From: Thiobacillus sp.
GTDB taxonomy: Bacteria > Pseudomonadota > Gammaproteobacteria > Burkholderiales > Thiobacillaceae
Reading direction: 5' to 3'
Length of the DNA: 52,831 nt
NCBI GenBank assembly: GCA_020724415.1
Contig: DYHB01000003.1
Location: 1 to 52,831 of the forward strand
Shown here: in pieces, positions 19,094 through 27,575 of the stretch
How positions within the stretch are numbered: the first letter of the stretch is position 1
Layout: the number at the start of each line of letters is the position of its first letter
Notes under the pieces: generated by a model
Told to the model about the DNA's origin: nothing
Seen by the model: the letters and a program-made list of their open reading frames with translations, nothing else
Databases searched by the model: none
Program-made: the position numbers and the translations under genes

Positions 19094-19753
19094 ATGCCCG
19101 CTGCAAAACCCGCTGCCAAAGCCCCCGCGAAGAAGGCTGCCGTAGCCGCCAAACCCGCCCCCGCAAAGAAGGCCACTGCCACCAAGGCTGCCGCAAAGCC
19201 CGCGGCCAAGACGGCGGCACCCGCCAAGGCAGCCGTCGCCGCGAAACCCGCCCCAGTCAAGAAAACCGCCGCAGCAAAACCTGCGGCAGCCAAGAAGCCT
19301 GTAGCGGCCAAGGCCGCCCCCGCCAAGGCCACCGCCGCCAAGAAGGCACCTGCGGCCAAGACTGTCGCAGCCAAGCCCGCCGCCGCAAAGAAGACCACTG
19401 CAGCCAAGCCGGCTCCTGCCAAGGCCACCGCCGCCAAGAAGGCACCCGCCACCAAGACCGCAGCTGCGAAACCTGTCGCAGCGAAATCCGTCGCAGCAAA
19501 ACCCGCAGCCGCTAAAAAGCCAGCCCCAGTCAAGAAAGCGGCGGCAGCCAAGCCTGTTGCCGCCAAGAAGCCGGTAGCGGCCAAGGCCGCCGCTGTCAAG
19601 AAGGCACCCACGGCCAAGGCCGTCGCGGCCAAGCCCGCCAGCGCCAAGAAGCCCGCCACGGTCAAGGCAGCGCCAGCCAAGGCTGCCACCGCCAAAAAAG
19701 CAGCTGCACCCAAGAAGGCGGCGGCACCCAAGGCCAAGGCCACAGCAAAGTAG
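19094..19753 (+). CDS. Histone H1-like lysine/alanine/proline-rich DNA-binding protein
   Basis: The 219-residue product consists almost only of Ala, Lys and Pro, arranged as irregular Ala-Lys-Pro-Ala and Ala-Ala-Lys-Lys units along its whole length, with no globular domain. This matches the AlgP/Hc1-like histone H1 homologues common in beta- and gammaproteobacteria, which bind DNA through the Lys-rich tails and may compact the nucleoid or act in regulation. AAGGAG precedes ATG 19094. The repetitive DNA should be prone to length change. A terminator follows. Confidence 0.88.
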   Translation: MPAAKPAAKAPAKKAAVAAKPAPAKKATATKAAAKPAAKTAAPAKAAVAAKPAPVKKTAAAKPAAAKKPVAAKAAPAKATAAKKAPAAKTVAAKPAAAKKTTAAKPAPAKATAAKKAPATKTAAAKPVAAKSVAAKPAAAKKPAPVKKAAAAKPVAAKKPVAAKAAAVKKAPTAKAVAAKPASAKKPATVKAAPAKAATAKKAAAPKKAAAPKAKATAK

Positions 19754-19774
19754 GTTTCGGCCCCAAGCCCGCCT

Positions 19775-19803
19775 GAAAACGCCCCGCTCGTCGGGGCGTT
19801 TTC
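19775..19803 (+). terminator. Rho-independent terminator after the histone-like gene
   Basis: Stem of 12 bp (19775-19786 with 19792-19803) around the loop CTCGT, G+C-rich in the upper part, with an A tract before and a T tract after. Confidence 0.9.
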
Positions 19804-19842
19804 ATTCAGGGCGGCACAGGCGACCGGGCCGGAGAAGGGCCA

Positions 19843-20268
19843 TCATCTTGAAGGTTGCTGCTTTCCTTGCGCCGATAGCACCTGATGCACATGCCGCCGC
19901 AGCCTCCGGGCGTCTTCTGGCGACAGCATCCCCGGCAGGATCAGGATGGTGTGACCTGCGCGAGCATCAGGCCAACGCCAGTTGAGCACCATCCACCATG
20001 TCTGCACGCTGCTGTCAGCCAGGAGCTCCACGGCGCGCCATTCGTCTTCCCACCACAATTGCATCCCCGCTTCTTGATGCATGCGCATGCGCCACTCGCG
20101 AGGGGCAGGCCAGGTCCGGTACAGGCTGACGGCCAGCAGCCCACCCAGGAGCCACTGCCCGTAGTCGGGCAGATCCGCCAGCAGGATGGCCAGCGCGGCC
20201 AGGAGATGGACGGCCAAGAGGTAATGCTGAAGGCCTCGTCCTGTTTGGACAATGTACACGGGGGCCAT
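19843..20268 (-). CDS. YgfX-like small membrane protein
   Basis: A 141-residue protein with two adjacent hydrophobic helices (about 15-32 and 38-50) and a basic segment, then a soluble domain with Trp-rich strands and a C-terminal Pro-Glu-Asp-Ala-Arg-Arg-Leu-Arg-Arg helix. This layout fits the YgfX (CptA) family, which in E. coli pairs with the flavinator SdhE; no sdhE is present here, so the call is tentative. It is divergent from dacB across a 99-bp gap and convergent with the histone-like gene. Confidence 0.6.
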   Translation of the reverse strand: MAPVYIVQTGRGLQHYLLAVHLLAALAILLADLPDYGQWLLGGLLAVSLYRTWPAPREWRMRMHQEAGMQLWWEDEWRAVELLADSSVQTWWMVLNWRWPDARAGHTILILPGMLSPEDARRLRRHVHQVLSAQGKQQPSR

Positions 20269-20367
20269 GGAACGCTACCCTAAATACCTGCTCAGGATAT
20301 CTGCCCGGCAATCAGAATGGGGCCCGAGGCAGATCAACATATCGCGTGTGCATCTGGATGCTCTCCC

Positions 20368-21765
20368 ATGGTTCATTTCCGTACTCTCCTGTTCTTGTTA
20401 TGCCTGGCCTGGCCAACCTGGGGCCAAGCGGCCCTTCCGGAACCCCTGCGCACCCAGATGGATCGCCTGGGCATCGATGGCTCTGCCGTGGGCCTTTGGG
20501 TGCAGAACCTGGCCCATGTCAGCCCGGAGCTGGCCCATCAGCCCGATACGGCTTTCAACCCCGCCTCGGTCATGAAATTGGTCACCACCCTGGCTGCCCT
20601 GGACACCTTGGGCCCGGCCCATGTCTGGAAGACGCGGGTCTGGATACGCGGCCCACTGGAAGACGGCGTCCTGCATGGCGACCTGATATTACAGGGTGGC
20701 GGCGATCCAAGCCTCACCCAGGAGCGTTTCTGGGCCTTGTTGCGTGAGGTGTACGCCCGGGGCGTTCGTGAAATACGCGGCGACGTGGTCATCGATAACG
20801 GATTCTATGGCATAGAACCCGAAGACCCCGGGGCCTTCGACCAGGCGCCCCTGAAACCCTATAACGCGGCCCCCACGGCCCTGCTGGTGAATTACAACGT
20901 GCTCACCCTGCGCCTGTACCCCCAGGACGGCCAGGCCATGGCCCGTCTCGATCCTCCCGGGCTTCCGGTAGTCACCGGCCTCAGTCTAGACGCACGCAGC
21001 CCATGCAACCATTGGCGAAACCGCCTGGACATCCGCCGCGAAGGAGACCGGCTCGAGGTCTTCGGCAGTTATCCCCTGGCCTGTGGAGAACAACGCGTCT
21101 GGCTGAACCTGATGTGTCCTCCTGCCACGGCCGCCACGCTTTTCCGAGCCCTCTGGGGAGAACTGGGTGGCACTCATACGGGTCAGATCCGCCTTGGCGA
21201 GATGCCCGGCGATGCCCGATTGTGGCTGGAACATGATTCCGAACCCTTGAGCCTGATCGCCCGGGACGTCAACAAGTTCAGCAACAACGTCATGGCCAAG
21301 ATGCTGCTCTTGAACCTGGGCGCCCATCGCCATGGCGGGCCGGCAACCTGGGAAAAGGGACAGGCGACCCTTCATGCCTGGCTGGCAGAAAAGGGGATCA
21401 ACGCGCCCGAACTGGTGGTCGAGAACGGGGCCGGACTGTCGCGCCTGGAGCGGGCGTCCCCCCGCACCATGGCCCGGCTCCTGCACTGGGCAGCACAGCA
21501 GCCCTTATTTTACGAGTTCGCGGCTTCCTTGCCGGCCCTGGGTCTCGAGGGCACGCAGAGGAACCGCCTGCGTGATTCTCCCAATGCCGGGCGGGCTTGG
21601 CTGAAGACGGGCAGCCTGAATGGCGTGCGCAACCTGGCGGGCTATTTCATGGACACAGCCGGACGCAGAAAATCGCTGGTCCTGTTCATCCAGCAGCAGG
21701 ACCCGGCTCGGGCAGCAAAACTCCAGGAGGCCGTGCTGAACTGGGTACTGGACATGGACCATTGA
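20368..21765 (+). CDS. dacB: PBP4-type D-alanyl-D-alanine carboxypeptidase/endopeptidase
   Basis: A 465-residue periplasmic class C penicillin-binding protein with a signal peptide (about 1-21). Active-site motifs are Ser67-x-x-Lys70 (Ser-Val-Met-Lys), Ser305-Asn-Asn and Lys413-Thr-Gly, with the long insert between the first two motifs that defines PBP4. It trims or cleaves peptidoglycan cross-links. ATG 20368 immediately precedes the signal peptide; the in-frame extension to 20317 has no such sense. Downstream lies the origin-like region and priA. Confidence 0.95.
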   Translation: MVHFRTLLFLLCLAWPTWGQAALPEPLRTQMDRLGIDGSAVGLWVQNLAHVSPELAHQPDTAFNPASVMKLVTTLAALDTLGPAHVWKTRVWIRGPLEDGVLHGDLILQGGGDPSLTQERFWALLREVYARGVREIRGDVVIDNGFYGIEPEDPGAFDQAPLKPYNAAPTALLVNYNVLTLRLYPQDGQAMARLDPPGLPVVTGLSLDARSPCNHWRNRLDIRREGDRLEVFGSYPLACGEQRVWLNLMCPPATAATLFRALWGELGGTHTGQIRLGEMPGDARLWLEHDSEPLSLIARDVNKFSNNVMAKMLLLNLGAHRHGGPATWEKGQATLHAWLAEKGINAPELVVENGAGLSRLERASPRTMARLLHWAAQQPLFYEFAASLPALGLEGTQRNRLRDSPNAGRAWLKTGSLNGVRNLAGYFMDTAGRRKSLVLFIQQQDPARAAKLQEAVLNWVLDMDH

Positions 21766-21811
21766 CCCCTGGGCGGCGTGACCACCTTTTCATGGCTAAT
21801 TTAGAACGTAC

Positions 21812-21820
21812 TTATACACA
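21812..21820 (+). promoter_or_regulatory. DnaA box (perfect)
   Basis: TTATACACA, an exact match to TTATNCACA. Confidence 0.7.
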
Positions 21821-21822
21821 CG

Positions 21823-21835
21823 AATCAAGCCGTTG
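21823..21835 (+). promoter_or_regulatory. IHF-binding consensus
   Basis: AATCAAGCCGTTG matches WATCAANNNNTTR at every defined position and lies 2 bp from the DnaA box at 21812-21820, as in E. coli oriC where an IHF site sits near box R1. Confidence 0.6.
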
Positions 21836-21883
21836 CATGGCATTCAGGCCGTTGCCCATGGCAAAAAAAGTGTTATCTCACAA

Positions 21884-21922
21884 CCAATTGATTATTAAAG
21901 ACTTTATTTTTGCGCATTTTTT
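21884..21922. other. AT-rich block (candidate DNA-unwinding element)
   Basis: About one fifth G+C in an otherwise roughly two-thirds G+C region, rich in T runs and TTATT/TTAAA elements, placed between the upstream DnaA box and the downstream box pair. Confidence 0.5.
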
Positions 21923-21978
21923 GGGCTCCGCAAGGAAAGGCGCGCAGGCACGGGCATTTATTACGCATCCATGACCAC

Positions 21979-21987
21979 TTTTCCACA
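21979..21987 (+). promoter_or_regulatory. DnaA box
   Basis: TTTTCCACA fits the relaxed consensus TTWTNCACA and lies 3 bp before a perfect box in the same orientation. Confidence 0.55.
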
Positions 21988-21990
21988 CAC

Positions 21991-21999
21991 TTATCCACA
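21991..21999 (+). promoter_or_regulatory. DnaA box (perfect, R1/R4-type)
   Basis: TTATCCACA, the high-affinity version of the consensus. Confidence 0.75.
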
Positions 22000-22086
22000 G
22001 GTTTCGTGGACAACCCGGAAAGTCCTAGGCCCTGCAAGTACATTCCTACCGACTATGCACAAATCACTTTAACTTCGGCGGCTAAT

Positions 22087-24279
22087 TTGAGTCTTGACCC
22101 CCAGCCCACTTCTGTTGTTCAAGTTGCCCTGGACACGCCCCTGGAACGCTTGTTCGACTATCGCATACCCGCTGGCCAGACCGTGACGTCGGCGGATGTC
22201 GGGCGCCGGGTCCGGGTCCCGTTTGGCCCGCACCGGAAGATCGGCGTCCTGGTGGCCCTGGGAGACAGTGGATCCGTGGCCCAGGAAAAGCTCAAGATGC
22301 TGGATGAGGTGGATCGCGCCCTGCCTCCATTGCCCGCCGACATTATGAATCTGGCCCGCTTCGCCGCCGGTTACTACCAGCATCCCTTCGGGCAAACCTT
22401 GCTCGCGCTGCTGCCCCCTGCCCTCAAGCGCCCACGCTTCCGTACCCCGGCACCGCAAGCGTGCCGCCTGACCGAGGCCGGTCGCCTCCACTGGAACGGG
22501 TTGCCCGAACGCGCCCACGCCCAACGGCGTCTGGGCCAGCGCCTGGCCCGGGGACCTGTGGCCATGTCGGCACTGGGCGATCTGCGCGGCCCCCTCCGGG
22601 AATGGCTGAAGCGGGGCTTTGCCGAAGCGGTACACCTGCTGCCGGAGCCCGGGCCGTGCGTCTCCCGGCCCGAGCTCACGCGAGCCCAACAGGTGGCCCT
22701 GGAGCAGGTAATGGGGGCTTCCGAGGGCTTCAAAGCCTGGCTGCTCCATGGGGTGACCGGGAGCGGCAAGACCGAGGTCTACCTGCGTCTCATCGAGGAA
22801 ACCCTTGCCCTGGGGCGACAGGTACTCGTCCTGGCACCCGAGATACATCTGACGCCCCAGCTCACCGAGCGCTTCAGGCAGCGCTTCCCGGAACGGCATC
22901 TGGTCTGCCAACACAGCGGGCTGGCCGACGGTCCACGCCTGGCGGCCTGGCTGGACTGCGCGGAAGGCCGGGCAGACCTGGTCCTGGGCACCCGGCTGTC
23001 CGTGTTCACGCCCATGCCGCGCCTGGGCCTGCTCATCGTGGACGAAGAGCATGACCCTGCCTACAAGCAGATGGAAGGTTTGCGCTATCACGCCCGGGAT
23101 GTGGCTGTCTGGCGCGCCCGGCAGGCGGGCATCCCGATCCTGCTCGGTTCCGCCACGCCCGCCCTGGAAAGCTGGCGCAACGCCCAGTCCGGCCGATATG
23201 GGCTGATCAGCCTACCGGATCGGGCCCATGCGGAAGCAACACTGCCCGACATCCAGCGCGTGGACAGTCGCACCGACCGGCCCCGACAAGGATTGACCGG
23301 GACCTTGATCCAGGCACTGGCGGAAAATCTGGCCAGGGGCGAACAAAGCCTGGTATTCATCAACCGGCGTGGCTACGCACCCACCCTCTATTGCCAGCAA
23401 TGTGGACACATCAGTGACTGTCCCCGGTGCAGCGCCCACCAGGTGCTGCACCGGCAGGGACATGGCTATGAACTCCGCTGCCACCATTGCGGCCTCGCCG
23501 CACGCCCGCCCCAGGTATGCCCGGCCTGCGGCAACCCTGACCTGCGCCCCTTCGGCCAGGGCACCCAGAAAGTGGAGGAAGCCCTGGCGCAACAGTTCCC
23601 AAGCGCGAGGCTCCTGCGCATCGACCGTGACACGGCCAGCCGCAGGGGGGCATTCGATGACATGCGGCGGCGCATCACCGACCGGGAAGTAGACATCCTG
23701 ATTGGCACCCAGATCATCGCCAAGGGCCACGATTTCCCCATGCTGACGCTGGTGGGCATCGTTGGGGCGGATCAGGCCCTGATGTCGCCGGACTTCCGGG
23801 CCGGCGAACGCCTCTTCGCCCAGCTCATGCAAGTGGCGGGGCGGGCGGGACGGGCCGCCCACCAGGGCCGGGTCCTGATTCAGACCGACTACCCGAACCA
23901 CCCTCTTTATGCCACACTGGCCGCCCACGACTACCCGGCCTTTGCCGCCCGCACGCTGCGCGAGCGACGGGACGCGGAATTCCCGCCCTTCACCCACCAG
24001 GCCCTGCTTCGGGCCGAGTCCGCAAGCCTGGAGACAGCTCTGGATTTCCTGGGTCGGGCACGCGCTCTGGGAGCCCCCCTGGCCGGTCCGGCGATCCTGT
24101 ATGATCCGGTGGCCGCCAGCATGGCCCGCATCTCGAACTGGGAGCGGGCCCAGTTGCTGGTCCAATGCCGTGACCGGCGTGCCTTGCAAGCCTTCCTGGC
24201 CACCTGGGTCCCGGGACTGCGCGAGATCACGTCACGCCAAGTGCGCTGGCACCTGGACGTGGACCCACTGGAATTCTGA
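22087..24279 (+). CDS. priA: PriA primosomal helicase
   Basis: PriA reloads the replicative helicase at stalled forks. From TTG 22087 the protein is 730 residues, a usual length. It has the N-terminal 3'-DNA-binding domain, Walker A (Gly-Val-Thr-Gly-Ser-Gly-Lys-Thr, about 222-229), a DEEH box near residue 318, and the zinc-binding insert with eight cysteines in Cys-x2-Cys pairs (about 437-485). No ATG or GTG lies between the stop-free upstream DNA and the conserved Val-Val-Gln-Val-Ala-Leu start apart from this TTG; a GTG at 22006 would add 27 unconserved residues over a DnaA-box region. The start is therefore uncertain while identity is not. Confidence 0.95.
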   Translation: MSLDPQPTSVVQVALDTPLERLFDYRIPAGQTVTSADVGRRVRVPFGPHRKIGVLVALGDSGSVAQEKLKMLDEVDRALPPLPADIMNLARFAAGYYQHPFGQTLLALLPPALKRPRFRTPAPQACRLTEAGRLHWNGLPERAHAQRRLGQRLARGPVAMSALGDLRGPLREWLKRGFAEAVHLLPEPGPCVSRPELTRAQQVALEQVMGASEGFKAWLLHGVTGSGKTEVYLRLIEETLALGRQVLVLAPEIHLTPQLTERFRQRFPERHLVCQHSGLADGPRLAAWLDCAEGRADLVLGTRLSVFTPMPRLGLLIVDEEHDPAYKQMEGLRYHARDVAVWRARQAGIPILLGSATPALESWRNAQSGRYGLISLPDRAHAEATLPDIQRVDSRTDRPRQGLTGTLIQALAENLARGEQSLVFINRRGYAPTLYCQQCGHISDCPRCSAHQVLHRQGHGYELRCHHCGLAARPPQVCPACGNPDLRPFGQGTQKVEEALAQQFPSARLLRIDRDTASRRGAFDDMRRRITDREVDILIGTQIIAKGHDFPMLTLVGIVGADQALMSPDFRAGERLFAQLMQVAGRAGRAAHQGRVLIQTDYPNHPLYATLAAHDYPAFAARTLRERRDAEFPPFTHQALLRAESASLETALDFLGRARALGAPLAGPAILYDPVAASMARISNWERAQLLVQCRDRRALQAFLATWVPGLREITSRQVRWHLDVDPLEF

Positions 24280-24447
24280 GCGCCGATACCCTCAGACCTG
24301 AGCGCTCCGCCCTGGCGCACGCACCGGGCGATCGTCCGGTTTGCTGTGGCATCCCCCGCCAGGCCCTATCACGCACCGCGCCCCGACGCTATCGGTGCCG
24401 AGCCGTCCGGGTCGGCTATAATCCCCCGGATTGACGAGATCCAACCC

Positions 24448-26187
24448 ATGACTTCCTCCTACATCGAGCCCAAATCCCATCTGGTCGACCTGTTTCGACA
24501 AGCGGTCCGCCATGTAGCGCCCGACAGCGAGATCACCATCGACCTGGAACGGCCCAAACAGGCCAGTCATGGCGACTTTGCCTGCAATGCCGCCATGCAA
24601 CTGGCCCGCAGCCTGAAGCGCAATCCCCGGGAAGTGGCGCTCCAGATCATCGCCGCCCTGCCTTCTTCCGATCTGGTGGAAAAAACCGAGGTCGCCGGCC
24701 CGGGCTTCATCAACGTCTTCCTCAAGGCCCGGGCCAAGCAGGCCCTGGCAGGCCACATCCTGGCCCGGGGCAACGCCTTTGGCAGCACCGACCTGGGCCG
24801 CGGCGAACGCATCCAGGTGGAATTCGTTTCTGCCAATCCCACCGGCCCCCTCCATGTGGGCCACGGTCGCGGTGCTGCCTATGGCGCAAGCCTGGCCAAC
24901 GTCCTGGCCTTTGCGGGTTACAACGTGCACCGGGAGTTCTATGTCAATGATGCCGGCCGGCAGATGGACATCCTGGCCCTGTCCACCTGGCTACGCTACC
25001 TGGAACTGAACGGCCAGAAGATTCCCTTCCCCGGCAACGCCTACCAGGGCGACTACGTCAAGGTCATGGCTGAGGGCATCTATGCCCTGCACGGTGACAA
25101 ATATGCCCGGGATGCATCCCATATCCTCGCAGGACTGCCCGACGCCGGCACGGACCCCGAGAGCCATCTGGATGGCCTGATCGCCAATGCCAAGCGCCTC
25201 CTGGACCAGGACTACGCCTACATCCACGGCTATGCCCTGGAGGAGCAACTGGGCGACAGCCGCAACGACTTGACCGAATTCGGCGTGGTGTTCGACCAGT
25301 GGTTCTCCGAGCGCACCCTGCACGATGCCGGCCTCATCGACCGCATCGTGGCCGACCTGCAACAGCACGGCCACATCTACGAGCAGGACGGTGCCCTCTG
25401 GTTCCGATCCACGGCCTTCGGGGACGAGAAGGACCGGGTGGTGAAGCGGGACAATGGCATCTACACCTATTTCGCCGCCGACATCGCCTACCACATCAAC
25501 AAGTTCGAGCGGGGCTTCAGTCGGGTGGTGGACATCTGGGGTGCCGACCATCACGGCTACATCCCCCGGGTCAAGGGTGCCCTCAAGGCCGCCGGCCAGG
25601 ACCCGGAACGCCTGGAAGTGGCCCTGGTCCAGTTCGCCGTGCTCTGGGAAGGCGGCCAGAAGAAATCCATGTCCACCCGGGCCGGCCAATACGTCACCCT
25701 GCGCGACCTGCGTCGGGAAGTGGGCAATGATGCCTGCCGGTTCTTCTACGTCTTGCGCAAATCTGACCAGCACCTGGATTTCGACCTGGACCTGGCCAAA
25801 TCCCAAAGCAACGAAAACCCGGTCTACTACATCCAGTACGCCCATGCCCGCATCGCCCGGGTACTGGAAGCGTGGGGCGGCGACCCCGCCGACCTGGCCG
25901 AGGCCGACCTGGACCGGCTGGAACATGCCCAGGAACTGGCACTGCTGAACCGCCTGGCCGAGTTTCCGGAGATCTGCGCCAATGCCGCAGCAGACTTCGC
26001 CCCCCACAGCGTGGCCTACTATCTCAAGGACCTGGCGGCAGACCTGCACGGTCTGTATGCCGCCTGTCAGTTCCTGGTGGATAACGAAGCCCTCAAACTG
26101 GCCCGTCTGGCCCTCATCGCTGCCACCCGGCAGGTGCTGCGCAACGGCCTGACCCTGCTGGGGGTCTCGGCCCCGGAACAGATGTAA
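24448..26187 (+). CDS. argS: Arginyl-tRNA synthetase
   Basis: Class I synthetase of 579 residues. It has the N-terminal Add1 domain, the HIGH-type motif in Pro-Thr-Gly-Pro-Leu-His-Val-Gly-His, a KMSK region replaced by Met-Ser-Thr-Arg-Ala-Gly as usual for ArgRS, and a DALR anticodon-binding C-terminal domain. ATG 24448 suits the family start, and a TATAAT at 24417-24422 lies just upstream and could be its -10. The SPOR-domain gene follows 3 bp after the stop. Confidence 0.97.
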   Translation: MTSSYIEPKSHLVDLFRQAVRHVAPDSEITIDLERPKQASHGDFACNAAMQLARSLKRNPREVALQIIAALPSSDLVEKTEVAGPGFINVFLKARAKQALAGHILARGNAFGSTDLGRGERIQVEFVSANPTGPLHVGHGRGAAYGASLANVLAFAGYNVHREFYVNDAGRQMDILALSTWLRYLELNGQKIPFPGNAYQGDYVKVMAEGIYALHGDKYARDASHILAGLPDAGTDPESHLDGLIANAKRLLDQDYAYIHGYALEEQLGDSRNDLTEFGVVFDQWFSERTLHDAGLIDRIVADLQQHGHIYEQDGALWFRSTAFGDEKDRVVKRDNGIYTYFAADIAYHINKFERGFSRVVDIWGADHHGYIPRVKGALKAAGQDPERLEVALVQFAVLWEGGQKKSMSTRAGQYVTLRDLRREVGNDACRFFYVLRKSDQHLDFDLDLAKSQSNENPVYYIQYAHARIARVLEAWGGDPADLAEADLDRLEHAQELALLNRLAEFPEICANAAADFAPHSVAYYLKDLAADLHGLYAACQFLVDNEALKLARLALIAATRQVLRNGLTLLGVSAPEQM

Positions 26188-26190
26188 GCC

Positions 26191-26802
26191 ATGGCCCGGC
26201 GCTCATCCAAAGCCCACCGCGAGCCCCCCCAGACGACGCCGGCCAAGGCAGGTGGACGTGGCCTGGTGGCAGGCATTTTCGCAGGTCTGGTGGGTGGCCT
26301 GGTATTGGCCGCCGTCCTTTACTGGTATCTGGTGGCCCAGCCCGATGGCTTCAAGATCGTGGAACAGGCCCCTGAATTGACACCGCCGGCCGCGCAGGTC
26401 CAGGCGCCCGTCGCCCCCCCCACCCAGCCCCCCTCCCAACCCGAGGAAACCAAGGAACCGTCCGGTGACGCCCCCGCCGCTGCCGAGAAACCGGATTACA
26501 GTTTCTACGACATCCTGCCTGGCAAGGCCACGCCCAAGCCCGCGTCCCCCGACCCGGCACGGGAAGTCTACTGGCTCCAGGTGGCGGCCCTGAAGAACGC
26601 CGAAGAAGCCGACCGCCTCAAGGCCAGCCTGAGCCTGCTCAACCTGAACGTCAGCATCCAGCGCTTTCAAGGTGCAGAAGGTGTCCTGCATCGGGTACGC
26701 GTGGGCCCGTTCAATTCTGAAGACGAGGGCATGAACGCCCTGGACACCCTGGCCGTGAACGATTTCGAACCGCGCTGGGTCAAAGAACCTGTTCATCCAT
26801 GA
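26191..26802 (+). CDS. SPOR-domain membrane protein (FtsN/DedD-like)
   Basis: The 203-residue protein has a basic cytoplasmic tail, one transmembrane helix (about 26-48), a Pro/Ala/Gln-rich periplasmic linker and a C-terminal SPOR domain (about 125-198). SPOR domains bind denuded glycan at the division septum, so a role at the divisome is likely. In betaproteobacteria a protein of this type between argS and dsbA is common and often called FtsN; sequence identity is too low for the name. The stop overlaps a possible early dsbA start. Confidence 0.87.
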   Translation: MARRSSKAHREPPQTTPAKAGGRGLVAGIFAGLVGGLVLAAVLYWYLVAQPDGFKIVEQAPELTPPAAQVQAPVAPPTQPPSQPEETKEPSGDAPAAAEKPDYSFYDILPGKATPKPASPDPAREVYWLQVAALKNAEEADRLKASLSLLNLNVSIQRFQGAEGVLHRVRVGPFNSEDEGMNALDTLAVNDFEPRWVKEPVHP

Positions 26803-26822
26803 GTCACCCCCTGGAGTTTCCC

Positions 26823-27482
26823 ATGCCCTTCAAACACCATGCCCATCGACTGGTCGCCCTTTTCCTCATCGCCCTGGCCGTGGCTTTCCACCATGGCACG
26901 CTGCATGCGGCCGAGGCAGGCTTCGACTACAAGGTGATCAGCCCGACCCAGGCCAAGGAAAGCCGGGCCAAGGTGGAAATACTGGAGTTCTTCTCCTACC
27001 GGTGTCCCCATTGCGCCCAATTGGAACCCAGCCTGAAGGCCTGGACTGCCAAGCTGCCCAAGGGCGTCGAGGTCCGGCGGGTCCCGGTCGTGTTCAGTGA
27101 CACCTGGGAAACCACGGCACGGGCCTACTACGCACTGGAAGCCATGGGGCTGGTGAACAAGCTCCATGACAAGGTGTTCGATGCCATGCACAAGCAAGGC
27201 TACAATTTCGACGACCCTGGCGTGTTCTTTGATTGGGCGGCGAAACAGGGGGTAGATGCCAAGAAACTCCAGGACGTCTACCGCTCCTTTGGCGTCAGCT
27301 CCAAGATCGCCCGCAGCAAGATGCTGGCCAAGGGTTACAAGCTGGAAGGGGTGCCCGCCCTGGCCGTGAACGGGAAATACATCACTTCCGCCTCCATGAC
27401 CGGCACCTACAGCGGCCTGTTTGCCACCCTGGACGAGCTGGTGGCCATGGAACTCGGCCGGAAAAGCGCCGCACGAAAATGA
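26823..27482 (+). CDS. dsbA: DsbA thiol:disulfide interchange protein
   Basis: Periplasmic oxidase that introduces disulfides. The 219-residue precursor has a signal peptide ending near Ala32, the active site Cys61-Pro-His-Cys64, the helical insertion domain and the cis-Pro loop (Gly-Val-Pro-Ala). I prefer ATG 26823 with CTGGAG upstream; an ATG at 26799 that overlaps the SPOR gene by 4 bp is also possible and would only lengthen the signal peptide. Confidence 0.94.
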   Translation: MPFKHHAHRLVALFLIALAVAFHHGTLHAAEAGFDYKVISPTQAKESRAKVEILEFFSYRCPHCAQLEPSLKAWTAKLPKGVEVRRVPVVFSDTWETTARAYYALEAMGLVNKLHDKVFDAMHKQGYNFDDPGVFFDWAAKQGVDAKKLQDVYRSFGVSSKIARSKMLAKGYKLEGVPALAVNGKYITSASMTGTYSGLFATLDELVAMELGRKSAARK

Positions 27483-27575
27483 TGTCCCGGGGTCGACCTG
27501 ACCCCTCCCATAACGCCACGGGTGTGGCATGGGTTATGATGATGCCCACATAGTAAAGAACAGCGGGTATACACC

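Larger units (their letters stand above)
21766..22086. other. Gene-free region with DnaA boxes, IHF site and AT-rich block (origin-like)
   Basis: This 321-bp gap between dacB and priA is the only stretch over 300 bp without a recognisable gene. It holds a perfect DnaA box, a perfect IHF consensus 2 bp after it, an AT-rich block, two more DnaA boxes 3 bp apart and a one-mismatch box (CTATGCACA, 22053-22061). The order resembles a compact replication origin or a DnaA-titration site. A 60-codon open frame (21793-21974) crosses it but resembles nothing I know. Confidence 0.6.

Noticed and set aside
21793-21974. A 60-codon open frame across the DnaA-box region
   Set aside because: No similarity to any family I know, no ribosome-binding site, and it overlaps strong regulatory motifs; it cannot be excluded but is not supported.
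27509-27540. A strong terminator after dsbA
   Set aside because: The hairpin is imperfect and has no T tract, so I only mention it under the response regulator.
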